Below, piece by piece: positions 1 through 12,788 of a stretch of 64,000 nucleotides of DNA. The notes below the pieces were generated by a model. That model saw nothing but the letters and a program-made list of their open reading frames with translations. It was not told where the DNA came from and made no database searches. Source of the DNA: Morinoia aosen. Taxonomy: Eukaryota; Arthropoda; Malacostraca; Amphipoda; Talitridae. Every line of letters begins with the position of its first letter. Within the stretch, counting starts at the first letter, position 1. A program made the translations under genes and the position numbers. The stretch is taken from positions 15,648,293-15,712,292 of the forward strand of contig CM059575.1 in assembly GCA_030386875.1 (NCBI GenBank), given 5' to 3'.

Positions 1-1400
1 TTGGTATACTGATTGGAAATGCAATTTAGAATCATTTATCATTTGTGACAAAATGCGATTTTCTTGAAAAGAAAATGGGAAATCATAGAAAACGACATTT
101 TTTTTTGGGGGGGGGGGGGGTTTCTAAATGCTTCTCCTCCTACAGTTTTTGAGCTACTGTGATGATTTTGGTATCATTGGATGCAGAATAACGTGGACAT
201 TCCAAAAACTTGAATGCTTTTCCTCAAATTTCCAATATAAAAATTTAAAAAATTAAAAAATATAAAAACCAAAATATTCTCAAGAAAATTCAAATTTATG
301 ACGTCATAACTTTGAAACAACAATGAATTCTGAAAAACTTCTTAAATACATTGTAAAGCCCTTGTTTTCTGCATTCAATGATACCAAAATCATCACTGTA
401 GCTCAAAAACTGTAGGAGGAGAAGCATTTTTTTTCTTAAATCGTCGATATTGAACAATCACAATTTTCAATACATTCGTTATAATGGGGCCGAAGTTTAC
501 ACAGCTAGAGCAATGGGGTTTGTTGCATTTGGAAGTCACATGTGTAATCTACAATTGCTATCTAGTTGATTTTCAAAAATTTCAACGTGAAATTTTTTCC
601 GTAGACTTTTTACCCTAAATTTAAACTCTGACTATAGCTTTTTTAAAAAAAATTCTATAAATTCAAAATGAATTCAAATTCAAAAACCGGAACATAGCAT
701 TTTTGGAGCACACGTTGTACTTTCGCATGCAACAAACCGCATTGCTCTAGCTTTCTAAATTTCGGCCCCATGATAACGAATGGTATATATATATTTTTTT
801 TATTTATCATGAATAACTCATTTTCTGTGTCCCAATGCAAAAAAACTTATAGAAGAAAAAGTTGTTGGGAATCTAGAGATCTAGTAGTCTGCAAATTTTC
901 ATAGACATAAGTCCGATAGAAAAAAATCTACGGATGGAAAACCAATTTTTGGCTGACCGGAGAGCATGGTTCCCTTAAGTATTTGATCTCGCCATCACCA
1001 CGTTACGAAATAGATCGTCGTAACAATTGTGGCAATGAAAAATGAATACAGTTACCTCCATCATTGCTGTGTTGCGTTCCAGAAACTTTGAGCAATGACG
1101 GAAGCAACGCAATACTAAAAACATTCAGAGAAAGGCGTTATTTGCGGGTAACTAAGCTATTTACGAATGGTTCTAGAGTAGAGTCTCTAAATTAGTTCTT
1201 ATGGAGCTATTGTTATAATACTAGAGGAGAAAAATTCGTTTGATATTTTGATATCAGAATATGACAAACTAACAAAAATTAACGCATTAAATATCTCAGT
1301 GAAATAAGATATGAAAATTAAATAATAAAAGGACGTTTTTATGCTATCACTGCTGTAAACAGTGAAATTTTAATGATAACTAATAAAATGTAATAGCTAC
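1..1400. other. AT-rich intergenic DNA with two nested fold-back pairs
   Basis: No gene is seen. A poly-T run abutting a poly-G run lies at about 100-120. Two inverted pairs are readable: 126-188 pairs with 367-429, and 473-527 pairs with 728-782, each about 55-63 bp long. The side-by-side hairpins suggest remnants of MITE-like or fold-back elements. No target-site duplication was identified. Confidence 0.6.
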
Positions 1401-1410
1401 TACCAATATT

Positions 1411-2335
1411 TCATTCATTCTTATAGTAACTTATCAATGCGTCAATTGATTGGTGGAATGAGCGAAGTTTCTTCGCATCCACTTCTACTGATGACGCCTT
1501 CCTCTTGAGTTTTTCAGCCACTACCAGAAATTCAGCTAAATCCTTCTTCCTTTCATTTGCTGCAACTACATCGTTAGGTAAATCTTCGGCAAGAATTTCT
1601 GTAACCTCGCCTTCACTGCTATCATTGTGTATAGCTACTAATTCATCAACTGAAAGTTCCTGTTCGTGACTGCTTAGGAATTCATTAATATGATCAGATG
1701 TTAGTTCCGCAAAACCAGCTTCTGTTGCAAGCTCCTTCGATGGGCTCTGAACTGTTTGAATCTTCTGTTTTTATTTTCACACACTCTGACCACAATTTCT
1801 TCCATGCAGAATCCAATGTTGTCAAAGACACATTATTCAAACCCCTTTTTCGTGATTTCTATAACTGTTTAACATTGAAACGTTTCCAATAGCATTTGAT
1901 ACCCTCCATACTTTTATCAGTCTCATCTACAAGTCCTTTCATGGTGTCTCGTAAGTAATAAACCTTAAAGTTCTGATGACGCCCTGGTCCATAGGTTGTA
2001 GTACAGAAGTAGCATTTGGAGGCAGGAATGTAACCTGTATGTGTGGAAACATATCGTTCAGTTCCTCCACGAGATGACCTATAGCATTATCCAAGAATAA
2101 CAAAGCTTTATTAAATTGGTTTTCCTGTTTTTCAAATTGTTCAATAAACGGAACAAAATAATCTCTGAACCAATCTATGAACTCTTTTATTGTTACCAAT
2201 GCCTCAAGACTGCTTTTCCAGATAACAGGCAACGAATCTTTAGCTACATTTTTCAAAGCTGTGGGGTTCTTAGATTTGTACAGGAGTAGTGGCTTAAGCT
2301 TCACACTGCCAAACGCATTCCCTCCTAAAGGCCTG
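1411..2335 (-). pseudogene. Tigger/pogo-family (DDE_1, jerky-like) transposase remnant
   Basis: This is a decayed transposase of the Tc1/mariner-related Tigger/pogo group, a nuclear cut-and-paste enzyme. The reading frame from about 2335 down to 1940 shows the family landmarks: an LGGN start to the core strand, a KLKPLL...KSKNP block, a catalytic aspartate in LLFLDNAIGH, and the VTFLPPNATSVLQPMDQGVIR block. A frameshift near 1960 then moves to another frame with the conserved C-terminal tail (KGLVDETDKSMEGIKCYWKR, then a KKLW motif). An in-frame stop and a further shift follow before the terminal stop at 1411. The N-terminal DNA-binding (CENP-B-type HTH) region and the first catalytic Asp are missing upstream of about 2335, where unrelated repeat sequence begins. 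It is non-functional. The family call is firm. Confidence 0.85.
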
Positions 2336-2904
2336 TTTACACGATCATTGAGTGTGCGCGTGAGCAGTGAAGAGAGTCGCAAGCCCCGCCCACTTGCTCT
2401 CGCTTCAGGCGTATTAATTTGCTCATAGACCGTGAGGCTGTAACGATACTGAAAATCTCTGGCCACCGCCATGAAAACGAGCTTAGTCCGCATTGCCAAT
2501 GAAGAAGACGCAATGAAGAAGGTATTACTGTAATTCTTGAATTTTTTTATTCACAATGAAGAATTACAAGAACATCCGATTAAAAAATCAAAAACTATGA
2601 CGTAGCCCTTTCATGTCAGCATTTTTTACTCATACAACCTTTATTAAAACCACCATCATTAGACTTACTCTGGCATTTCATAGTGAGTGACATTAGAATG
2701 AAGTGAGGAAGGTGCTGCCACTGAGTAGTGAACTCCAAAGAACACACTAAGGAACAAATTTAGCAAGAAATACAATATATTGAGGCTATTTTTACGAGTG
2801 AACCGAAAGTTTTCTGGGCGTTAAAGAGTTAGGATGAGAGAAGGATTGGCTAAAATTAGCACTCACGGTCGCTGAGGCGGCCATGCGCTCTTGGGGCCAA
2901 TTGA
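2336..2904. other. Repeat patchwork interrupting the Tigger remnant
   Basis: Sequence from about 2336 to 2500 stays open in the transposase frame but does not resemble the family, so it looks like a second repeat abutting or inserted into it. The stretch 2545-2590 and the stretch 2850-2900 both resemble pieces near 54257-54305 and 54340-54390 (and their mirror copies near 52150-52245), so this is dispersed repetitive DNA. No gene is seen. Confidence 0.55.
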
Positions 2905-3980
2905 GGCGTGTGCCTGGCCGCAGCTGCCGGCCTACGGGCGCAGCCAATTACTCCATAGGACGAGGAAAATATAATGAAAGGGATGCTGAACAACCTAGAA
3001 TTTCTTCAAATATATTCAGAACATCTCACGTATGCGAGCAAATTTTAACTAACAATTGTGACAATCACAAACATCATTAAGGAATACAGCACAAAAGTAA
3101 ACATCGCTAATAACATGTTAGAGTGAAGTCATAAGGTAGTCTCGCACTATTTCGAGTTGATTATAGCTGAAGGGAAGCATTCTGTGACGACGACTTGTCG
3201 CTCACTACCGCTGACGCGAGCCGCGAAGTGGGGAGCTGCCTGCCCTCCATTGCCCGTGTGAACGATACTCAGATGAAGTGCCAGCATTGATGGCGCACAT
3301 ATCCACGCTCTGCGATAGTCTGCAGAAATATTAATTAATATTACCTACTAAATTTCGGCACCAAGACTAACAATTTACCATGTTTCGGCACCAAGACTAA
3401 CAATTCACAATGTTTCTGCACCAAGACTAACAATTCACCATGTTTCTGCACCAAGACTAACAATTCACCATGTTTCGGCACCAAGACTAACAATTCACCA
3501 TGTTTCTGCACCAAAACTAACAATTCACCATGTTTCGGCACCAAGGCTAACAATTCAACACCATATTATTTAGTTGTTTCCCTTTGAGGATTTACTTCAG
3601 TGACAATATTTTTAGCATTCTAAAATTAATTTACGGGGCTGAATACGAGCACAAAGATTCCAAAATACGCTCACTCAAATTCTGCTGGGATTCGCAATCG
3701 CAACTCGCAGTGTCTCGCTGTAACAAATTTACGTCGACTAATTAATCGAAAGCATGTTGACCCTTATCAATTGGCCGGCTAATTATCTACCGCTTCACAA
3801 CAAAGAAAACGAGTAATTGAAATGTTGAACTCAAGGACCGTGGAATTTTACACCACAATTTCTCGCACCCATGTCACATTGTCACACGGAAGTTCCTCTA
3901 CGCACATTCGGGAAGCGCTACTCACCATTGCGGTAGCACTCGCTGGTACGCGTGGAACTAAGCACTAGCTCACCGCTAAA
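2905..3980 (+). repeat. Dispersed repeat, copy A (copy B at about 57,494-58,500)
   Basis: This block matches 57,494-58,500 in the same orientation over about 1 kb, from a GC-rich start (GGCGTGTGCC and GCCGGCCTACGGGCGCAGCC) to AAGCACTAGCTCACCGCT. The copies differ by scattered substitutions and by the copy number of an internal minisatellite. No coding capacity is seen. It is likely a non-autonomous transposable element or segmental duplicate. Its termini were not defined by target-site duplications. Confidence 0.75.
3345..3560 (+). repeat. 30-bp minisatellite, about 7 copies
   Basis: The tandem unit is 30 bp and alternates between TGTTTCGGCACCAAGACTAA-type and TTTCTGCACC-type variants. Copy B of the surrounding repeat (near 57,930-58,000) has only two or three degenerate units, so the array expanded in copy A. 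The 70-codon minus-strand ORF here is simply the repeat read through. Confidence 0.85.
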
Positions 3981-5944
3981 GATCTAGCTGACCTCCATTA
4001 ATAGGTTGGGAATGCTCAATATTGTTAAGAAAGAGAGGTGACCGAAATTCCAAACATGTAAAAATATGAAGGTATGCACAATTATTAGGCATCAGAAGCT
4101 GTGTTTGTTTGCGTGATGCAGTTACCAAACCATTGGTAATGCCTTATCCATGTCTAAAGTGAACCACAGAGCAGAGTGCCTATGGCGTGACAAAAATACC
4201 TCGTAGCGGTTCTCATCATATTGAGAAGGCAACACAAAACCTGCCAAATCGTGGGACCACACTTCAGAAAAAAGGCTGCACACTGAGGCGTTGCGTTCTA
4301 GCGAGTGTGGCGGTGCTTGTGCGTGAATCTTACCGAACATAGGAGTGTTGTTATTTCTCCCCCACTCCTTCTGTGGCGTGTGAACGACATCGTTTTCTGG
4401 AGATACTAGGTTTCGGTAACAAGCTGATAACTCGGTCCGTTGCGGTTGTCATATTCTATTCCATCAAAAATTTTCAACTACGTCAGTACTTTTTACACTC
4501 ATTTGTACGTTAAATTTAATACCATGCACTATATTGAATTTGAATTTGTTTGTATTCACTGATCACGGGAAGCGTGCCTCATTAAATCCATACAATTACC
4601 ACCCTCGGGAAACCCAACACATCTCTAGAATGCCCGCGGCGCGTAGACCTTGAGAGCACAAAAAGAACTCATTTCATCAAAACACGTCGCTGGTAAAGTC
4701 TACTATAGCTGAAATATCAATGACTTATCTCACAGAAAATGTATCCTCTTAGCTCTGATTGTAGTGGTTACTCCCTTAGTGATTTCAACAAATTACCTCC
4801 AAAATGTACCTACCGAAACTGCTTCAGGCACAAGAACCCTTTATATAAATGAAGTTATTTCTAAACCGAGTGAAGTGTTTCCCTGTCGAATGTCGCTTAA
4901 CTATTTGATCCTTATATCCTTATGAAATGTAAAAATATAGGAGCACAAGGGGGAAATTTGTTGCCTGACTATTTCCATTTTTTATGATATAATTCCTATC
5001 ACCATGAAACTTTATAGTCATGCAGTTTTAATGGGGCCTACATAACATGGCTGATTAAAAGACCCCGCTTGTGTTAACGCTGCGTCATGTAGCCATGCGC
5101 GTTGCCTTGTTCACCAACTTTGACTCAAGCGAAAACATATCGATGTTTAACTCAAATAACACCTGCATTGAACATCACTCCTATTCAAAACTATTTATGA
5201 GAGCATTAGCATGAAATTTACTCGGAATACAATTATTTTAATGTCACTTCTGCCCGACATTGCATTCACTCACTTGTGATGCGCGGCGGCTGCTATTGAA
5301 GAACGTAAATATCACACCCGTCTCACTTTACACGTAACTCAATTGTTCCTCTTATATACACTAACATTGTTTACTATTTTCTAGTACTTTGTGATTTGAT
5401 TTTAAAAGTTTTCTGTGATAATTATTTATCTGAATAGTTAGCAAAATTAGGTTAATTTAAAAGAGTAATATATATCAACGCGCATTTGGAGAACCAACTA
5501 GATATAAAAATGTAGGAAGCCAAATTACAAGGTTGGAAATGACAAACAAGAGAGTTAATCGTGCAGATCAACGTCAAAGTAAAAAATATATCTAACCTAA
5601 TCTAGCCAACTATTTGTTTCAATCAACCATCTGTCAAAATATGGAAAATTTAACTATGAAATCTGTCTGAAAGCAAACAATTACCATACGAAGTTTGCAT
5701 TTAGCAAGCATACCTTCCTCCCACATCATGTTCTGATATTATTCTACATTGTTTCGATTATCGCATCACAATTTAAAAAAAAACCGTCCGGCTCGAACGA
5801 ATTTTAGTGAGCAATGAATAGCCCCAACATCCATTAGGAACACAGATGTCTCGCAATCCCTCTCTTCCGTACAAGATAATTTTCCTCCTTTTTCATTATG
5901 ATACCACCAAGGGGAAATAATTCTTCAACCGGAAAATGAACTCA
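3981..5944. other. No gene seen
   Basis: AT-rich sequence with no protein homology, tRNA or clear repeat boundary that I can support. The short 72-codon minus-strand ORF near 4122-4340 has no recognisable features. Confidence 0.5.
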
Positions 5945-6065
5945 CGGATTCCTGTGATGCCATGGAGCACAGTCGCTCTACACGTGGGTCATCGCTGCGC
6001 TCCAGCGTCGTCCGTAACACTGATGACCTTGTCCGCAATTCTAATGACCGCTGAGATTCCGCTGA

Positions 6066-9000
6066 AGGAGCAAAACTGCAACGTGCCATGAGACCTCGAA
6101 CGAAGATTCAACTGCAAATGAAGACAATGAGGAGAACAGCGAAGCAGAAAATCTCCGCAGAGAGAAGCGCTTTCAGCAAATTGATGAGCTTGATCTCAGT
6201 TACTTGGATGATGAGAAGCAGGAGCAGGTCAGAAAGTTGCTCAAAGAATATCATCGAACCATCAGTGCAGATGAAATGGATATTGGGCATGTAAAGGGAG
6301 TGATATATAAAATTTTGTTGAATGATTACAGGCCCATTCAGACGAGAGGATGGCGAATTCCGTGCGCCAGTCGAAAAATCATTGATAAAAAGGTCTCGGA
6401 GATGGTCAAGAGTGGAATTGTGCAAGAGAGTAGAAGTGCGTGGAAAAATCATCTGGTGCTTGTGAAAAAAAACGGTGGAGGCCACAGAGTTTGCCTTGAT
6501 TTGCGAGCTGTAAACATGCGGGTGGTAAACGAACATTATCAGATTCCGAATATTGTGGGAACATTAGAAGAAATTGCTGGCAAGGAGTACTACTCAATTG
6601 TTGATGCAAAATTGGCCTTCCATCAAATTGAACTAGATGAAGAAAGCAAACAATATACGGTGTTTCAAACTAGGCAAGGAAATTTTGAGTTTGCTAGGCT
6701 CCCTATGGGGCTTAAGTGTTCAACATCAGTGTACCAGAGAGTAATTTGCCATGTTCTCAAAAAGCAGCTTGGAAAATTCGCTGCCATTTATTTGGACGAT
6801 GTGTGTATCAGCTCTATAACTTTTGAGAGTCACCTAGAAAATTTGAGAGAGGTGTTACACGAGTTTCAATGTGCCGGAGTAAAAATAGGCTTAGACAAGT
6901 GCAAATTTGCGCAAAAACAAGTAAAGTACCTAGGATGTTACATCAGTCGTGAGGGGCTAATCCCAGATCCCAAGAATGTTGAGACGATGCAGAATTATCC
7001 GAGGCCTACGACTACATGAAAGGTACGCTCGTTCGTGGCTGCGCTTAATTTCTATCGGAAGTTTATCCCAAATTTCGCCACAACAGCTGCTCCCCTAAAC
7101 GCGCTGACCAAAAAGGGACAAAATTTCAAGTGGAATGAAGAACACGAGCAAGCCTTCTGTAAACATAAGCAGCTAATGGTAGGAGCTCCAGTTGTGAAGA
7201 AACCCTCTCTAAACGAGAATTATTATTTAAGCTGTGATGCATCAAATGAGGGCTCTGGAGCAGTCCTAGCCCAAAGATGGGAGGGTAAAGAACAACCCAT
7301 CGGATACTTCAGCAAAAGATTCAATGATGCTGAAAAACGTTACTCCATCACTGAACGTGAAGGACTAGCAGTTGTCGCTGCGGTGAATCACTTTTCGCCT
7401 TATTTGTACGGTAATAAATTCGTTCTGATAACGGATCACACGGCCCTTAAATATTTTTCAGAGGTTAAAACTCCAAGAACAACAGAATTATGAGGTGGGC
7501 ACTAACACTCTCACAGTACGATTTTGAAGTAATTTATCGGCCAGGAGCTCAGAATGTGGTTCCAGACGCACTGTCAAGAAACATTGCGCAAAACAACGAG
7601 GACGATTAAGACAACGAAGCTCCTAAGACGGTGTTCTTCACGTCGATGCTAGATGAAACGCCCAGTGTGCAACAAGCGGAAGTCAGCCAGCAAAAGGAAA
7701 ATGTGCGAACAGAACAATTAAAAGATCCGGTGTGGGGTCCTGTGCTGAATTACCTTGAAGGTGACAAGTTAGGGGAAGCTCCAAGTCTCGCTCTGAACTC
7801 CGAATTCTTCGCCGAAGAAGGAATATTGTATCACAGAAATACCAACGAAAGCCTAATAGAACAAGGCACTTAATAGTTGTTCCCGACACTCTAAGAGAAT
7901 CAGCGATAACGTTGGCGCATGACGGTACCATAGGCGCTCACCAAGGGAGGGCTAAAACTTGGAAACGAGTGCTGGAATTCGGTTACTGGATAAATATGGC
8001 CAAAAATGTAAACAAATATGTTGATTCTTGTATGCAGTGTCAGAAGCGTAAGATTAAAAACCGCATTTGTGTCAGTATGGGATCATTCCCAGACATTGAC
8101 AAGCCACTGGACAGAGTAGGAGTTGATTTAATTGAAATGCCAGTTTCGAATGAAGGCCACAAATACATCCTAACCGTAGTCGATCATTATTTCAGCAGAT
8201 ACGTCGCGGCATTTCCGCTTAGAAGAAAACCACGGGAGAAGTTACTCGAGCGTTGAATAAATTCGTAACAACATATGACCCTGCGAAAACGCTCGTCTCA
8301 GACAGAGGCACCGAATTCACGTCTGCCTTGTTCCGAAGTGTGTGCGAAAAATTGAAGATAAAATACACCAACACTTCAGCCTATCACCTACAATCGAATG
8401 GAATGACGGAACGTCAAAATAAAAACATCAAAACCGTTATGTCTCATCTGGCAGCAAATGATCAATCCTCGTGGCAGCACTCTTTGCCTTGGACGTGCCT
8501 GGCACTTAATACCAGCTACCAGAGCGTCATTGGAGAAATTCCATACCATTTGTTCTTTGGCCGAGATGCCGAAATTCCTATCATTGACTGGCTAAAAACC
8601 CCTCGAATAGATTACTCTCTAGGGGAGAACTACGCGGCAGAAGTGACTTCTCGATTTCACAATGCATTCAGAATTGTAAAGGCAAAATCTAAGGCGTCGC
8701 ACGATGAATCCGTGCAATTAAAAGAGCGAGGAGTCAAGAACAACAAAGTTCAAATCGGTGACATCGTGCTGCTGAACAATCCTACAGGAAGGCCTGAAGC
8801 TGCCGGCGCATGGCCAACTGACTGGATTGGACCCTATCGAATAATCGGAAAAAGCGAGACGAGTGCCACGATTAAGGCACTTTATAGTGACCGTGAAGAG
8901 AGAGTTCACCTAGACCGGCTGAAGGTAGCGTATTTAAGAGGGGAGGCCTATCCTCACAAAGAGGACGACGCGGCTGCTCCCGGAGCTGCTAGCGACGCAG

Positions 9001-9104
9001 GCAACAGCGAAGATGAAGGCAGGAGGACAGAAGACACCGTAAATGGGCGGCGAGCTGCGTCCAAAACTGAGCGGAATTATAACCTACGTTATAGGTGTAG
9101 GTGA
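6066..9104 (+). pseudogene. pol: Gypsy pol pseudogene: reverse transcriptase, RNase H, integrase
   Basis: The Pol polyprotein copies element RNA and integrates the cDNA. The open frame begins at 6066 after an upstream stop. RT spans about 6300-6960, with the LPMGLK block and the YLDD active site near 6790. RNase H follows (CDASNEGSGA near 7230, then the TEREGLAVV and TDHTALKYF blocks). The integrase HHCC zinc finger (HDGTIGAHQ...CMQC) starts near 7910. The catalytic core has its aspartates at GVDLIE and DRGTEF, and its glutamate in NGMTERQNK. A GPY/F-type module (DWIGPYRI) lies near 8820. Damage seen: in-frame stops at 7017 and 7608, a one-base loss near 7490, and frame changes near 7865 and 8235. 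No protease precedes RT. The family call is secure; the copy cannot make a full Pol. Confidence 0.92.
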
Positions 9105-12100
9105 AGCGTCGCTTAGGTAACGAACTGTAGTGAATTGAGTTTTATGAGTGTCTTTGACTTTGTAGGATGTGTTCTTTTTGTGTGTTTAATTGTAGGTGCG
9201 TTTTTCAGTAGGAGTGAGTTCTTAGCGCTGTATTACTTTAATTTTACATGTGTTCTTTAGTAGGAGTACGTTATTTTAGGTTTGAGTTAAGATAATTCTC
9301 ACTCGCTAGAGTGAGATGCGTTCTCCAGTAGGAATATTTTCCTAGCTTTAGGTAACTGTAATTCTGTTCGCTCACAGGAAATCTCGTTGGATACGAGACA
9401 CCTGTGCGAGTGAGCTAATCTTACTCTACGCTCAAAATTTCATTTTCATTCATGCTTAGAGAAGGAAAAATAGATTTTCATTAGGGTAATTTTGTGTGTT
9501 TTAACAGCAGTAGTTTGTGTGCTTTCATAGTTTGATTTTATCACCTGCTTCGCGTAAAAAGAGTCCACAGTTAACATGAGATGACTAAACGAGTGAATTA
9601 GTTTAACTGATTTTCTTAGAATCATGCTAGCTCATGCTACGAGAGTAACAACAATTTGCCTTAGGTTAATTTTCAGATGCATCTCTAGAGCAGGCTACTC
9701 TCACATCAATAGTATCGCAGTCCTTTTTTTTGCCGCTCACCAGAAGCGTGGTATTACACGAAATACTCAAGAGGGAGTGTGATCTTATCAATACTTTTAA
9801 TGTAGTTCGTTTCTTCGAAAGGAAAAATATGTGTTTAATTAGATTAAGAGTAGCGGTTTCATTCATACTGTAGTGTTGAACTTTTTAATTCTGTGTGCCT
9901 TTCACTCACTCATAAGGAACGTCGTAAATTACGATGTTCTCTTGCGAGTAAATCTTACCTAATTCTGTAGATTTTGTACGTTTCTGATTCTTCATGCTTA
10001 AGGAATTAATCTTTCTTGGTACATTAGTGTAGAAGTTGCGTCAGCAAAGAAAGAGGCAAACACAACGAACGGCAGACGATATTTACAACAGCGATGAAGA
10101 AATCACAACGATACAACATAAGGGGAAACATCGAATTTTAAATGAAGTATTGAAAATAGGAGAATTTCAAGCGTTACATTGAAGGAACGGCGACTGAGAA
10201 CAAATGGCTGAAAATTTGAGATCATTGCACAAAGGAATGCAGAGAGGACGAGCACTAATTGGGTCGAGCTTGTGGTTAAGCGCAGGTTGCGGCAAACTCC
10301 AGCGTCCGCACTCAGGAGAGCAAGGAAAAGCTCATCGAGTGCATGGCACTCAATACAGCAGAGTTTGAGGGCGGTACAGAGTAAACTGAGAGTCACAATC
10401 AGGATGGAAGAAGATATGAAAATAATTCCGAAAAAATTGTTCTGGTAGCCGTGATGTACTAGTGTCAACAACGTTATTATATTATTGGGCACGAAATATG
10501 ATGTCATTGATGTGGAATTGCATTATGACAGTAACGCCTGATAGGGTGTCCTGGATCTCGAATGCACTTTTCCTGTGAAATATAATAATTAGGCAAATAT
10601 TCACAGTGGGATACTGAAGCCATATTTTCGGCATCTTTGTCATCATGTGAAGAAGAAGCAGTAACATAGAGATAACGTTAGATAGATTTGAACAAGGTGG
10701 CCACGATTCAAATTTCTATTAACCAACGTACTTTCTCGCACAAATATGAGTATTTTCTCGCACAAATGTGAGTATTTTCTCGCACAAAGATGAGTATTTT
10801 CTCGCACAAAGATGAATGTTTTCCCGCATAAAAAAAGAGCAGTGTCTCGTATTAAAGAAACGAATATTTGAATGCTGGCAGATTTGAAAATAATCTCGCA
10901 TCTAACAGAAATCTATCTCGATACAACGGAATACCACCTCGAATTTATGTTGTGTTGAATCGAATTTCTTACACATCAACACGATTTTATCAACGGAGTT
11001 ATATGATTTCATGAAAAGCTAATTCGATTGATCACCGAACTAAGCTTGATGAAGAACCTGATGTTTGAAAATAGAGTTCGAAGGAGCGTGTAAATGACAA
11101 GTTAAAAACACTGCATTTCCCATGAGTGAGCGGATATTTGGATCGAAACAACGATCTATCTGACAAAACGAAGTCGTGAGGTCAATGTGGCGGATAAAAT
11201 TTTAGGAAAATTGGAATTATTGGAATTGTAAGACGTCATCCTGCAAAGAAGTGACGAGCATCAACGCGTGTATGAAGCAATAATGACGCTACAGGAAAAG
11301 CGTATGAGATCAAAAGAAATTTTCAGCATGTCAAGGACGAAGTCGTCGTTAAGACGAAAATGGGAAGCTTGAGGATTGTGCTACAGAATGTGCACGACAG
11401 AAATTAAAATCTGCGGAATAAAATTTCATTCTTTAGGATATCTGAAGTTTGTAAGGGGAATGCACCCGCGAAAAGTTGAGCTTGTACTCTGGAGCTCTCA
11501 AGCAGTTATAACGTACTTCATTTCGGCGGTACACTGATATATCAATTACATAAAGGTGAACAATATAGTAACACTATTGCTGATAGTAACGCGTATAATT
11601 CTTAATCATAACATGCCTCTATTTTCTACAAAATTAATTTTAAGGAGAAAATGTTCAAAAGTAGAGATTACCATGAGCGGCTGAAGTTGGCTGTCAATAC
11701 TTGTGTATAATTAGTCAAATGACTAGCAGAAAACTAATGCGAAAAAATTCTTGAATCAATTTTTTCTTTCTGTAGGTGGGAGGATGTTGAGAAAAATGTT
11801 ATTGTACGAATTTTTTGGAGAGTTAGAAAAATTCAATTGTGTTTGCCGTGTATCTTTATAGGATAATTATATCAATCTAGGAGTATGCATTTGTATTCTA
11901 TAAAAACCGCACTCCAACCGTAAAGAGGTAGCTTCAACGTGTTGTATGTGGAATGTTTGAAATTCAACATGTGTACATGTGTTAGTCGAAACGGTCGTAT
12001 GGGCACAGCGAAAGTTTGTGGTCTAAGCAATCTCTAGAGGCCTGGGCAGTGTTTGGAGTAGATGCCGACTTGACTTGACAGCGAAGGAATTTATGAGGGA

Positions 12101-12200
12101 ACTTGGAAGTGAACTGTCTGGCCAACAAAGATCCCCTACATAGGCAGAAAAAACCGTTTCCACAAAAGTGTTTGTAGGTAGGGTGCTGTTAGAATAACAT
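9105..12200 (+). other. Post-pol region of the Gypsy element, no intact ORF
   Basis: About 3.1 kb separates the end of pol from the polypurine tract. That is more than a simple 3' UTR needs and is the position where env-like genes sit in some Gypsy lineages. Open stretches around 10,030-11,600 hint at decayed coding sequence, but the frame changes often. I see no signal peptide, furin-type site, cysteine pattern or transmembrane segment that would identify an envelope. The region may equally be noncoding or contain a nested insertion. Confidence 0.4.
10734..10830 (+). repeat. 22-bp minisatellite, about 4.5 copies
   Basis: A tandem unit of 22 bp (TTCTCGCACAAAGATGAGTA plus two bases), with substitutions accumulating toward the right end. 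It lies inside the post-pol region of the Gypsy element. The 60-codon minus-strand ORF here only reads through the repeat. Confidence 0.8.
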
Positions 12201-12211
12201 AGGGGAGAAAG
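12201..12211 (+). other. Polypurine tract of the Gypsy element
   Basis: AGGGGAGAAAG sits immediately before the TG that opens the LTR. A purine run at this position is the plus-strand primer of LTR retrotransposons. Its exact adjacency to an LTR with matching inverted ends supports both calls. Confidence 0.75.
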
Positions 12212-12788
12212 TGGTTGAGAAACTTGAGAGGCTTCGGCCGGACGACGTAGGGTGAAATTTAATTACAAACCCTTGAACTGAAAAAACGTTAGTCCCAGCG
12301 GCCGAGGACTCCAGCCACAAGTGGTTGACAGATTTATGGGGTTCTATATGTAAGCTTGGGGAGCCCGAGAAAACGAGCGGTCGTATCGAAAAGTAAACAA
12401 CCTCAGTAGAAAGCGGAGATTACAGCGCGCTGGTCAAAGCATTTCAACAGCAAATAGGGAAAAAGCCAACCTCATGAAAAACCAATTGGAAAGTTAGAGG
12501 GGAATGTAGGCGGACGCTCACGAAGCCCCAGAGAACACGATTGGTCTCGCGGAAAAGTGGAGAACAGCTTTCTGGAACAGCTAGGTAGAGCTGATAAAAG
12601 GAAATCAGTATCACGCGAAACTTTGGCGGGAAAAGAAGTACGTTTAACCAAGTGTAGTACTGATATATAACGTGAAAACACTTGATAATATAGTGTGCGT
12701 GGAAATATATATATCTGATAAATGTGGGAATCAAATTAAATAACTTCTCATTTTGTATTGTTACAGAAGGGGGCGAACCTCTCAACCA
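12212..12788 (+). repeat. 3' LTR of the Gypsy element (577 bp)
   Basis: The block opens with TGGTTGAG and closes with CTCAACCA, an 8-bp perfect inverted terminal repeat with the canonical TG...CA ends. It is preceded directly by a polypurine tract. A TATA-like TATATAA occurs at 12,664-12,670, about 120 bp from the 3' end, fitting a short R-U5. No partner 5' LTR was found, so target-site duplications cannot be checked. Confidence 0.75.

Larger units (their letters stand above)
5945..12788 (+). mobile_element. Gypsy (Metaviridae-type) LTR retrotransposon, 5'-truncated and decayed
   Basis: The element runs from a short remnant upstream of pol through pol (6066-9104), a 3.1-kb post-pol region, a polypurine tract (12,201-12,211) and a 3' LTR (12,212-12,788). 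The order RT - RNase H - integrase is that of Gypsy/Metaviridae rather than Copia. No 5' LTR, primer-binding site, complete gag or protease was found upstream, so the 5' part is missing. The left boundary near 5945 is an estimate, where sequence becomes coding-like and GC-richer. Multiple stops and frameshifts show it is inactive. Confidence 0.8.

Noticed and set aside
2177..2428. 83-codon plus-strand ORF
   Set aside because: It is the opposite strand of the Tigger transposase remnant and the adjoining repeat.
10030..11600. Envelope gene of the Gypsy element
   Set aside because: Position fits, but no signal peptide, cleavage site, cysteine pattern or membrane anchor can be read and frames change often. 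Kept only as an open question.
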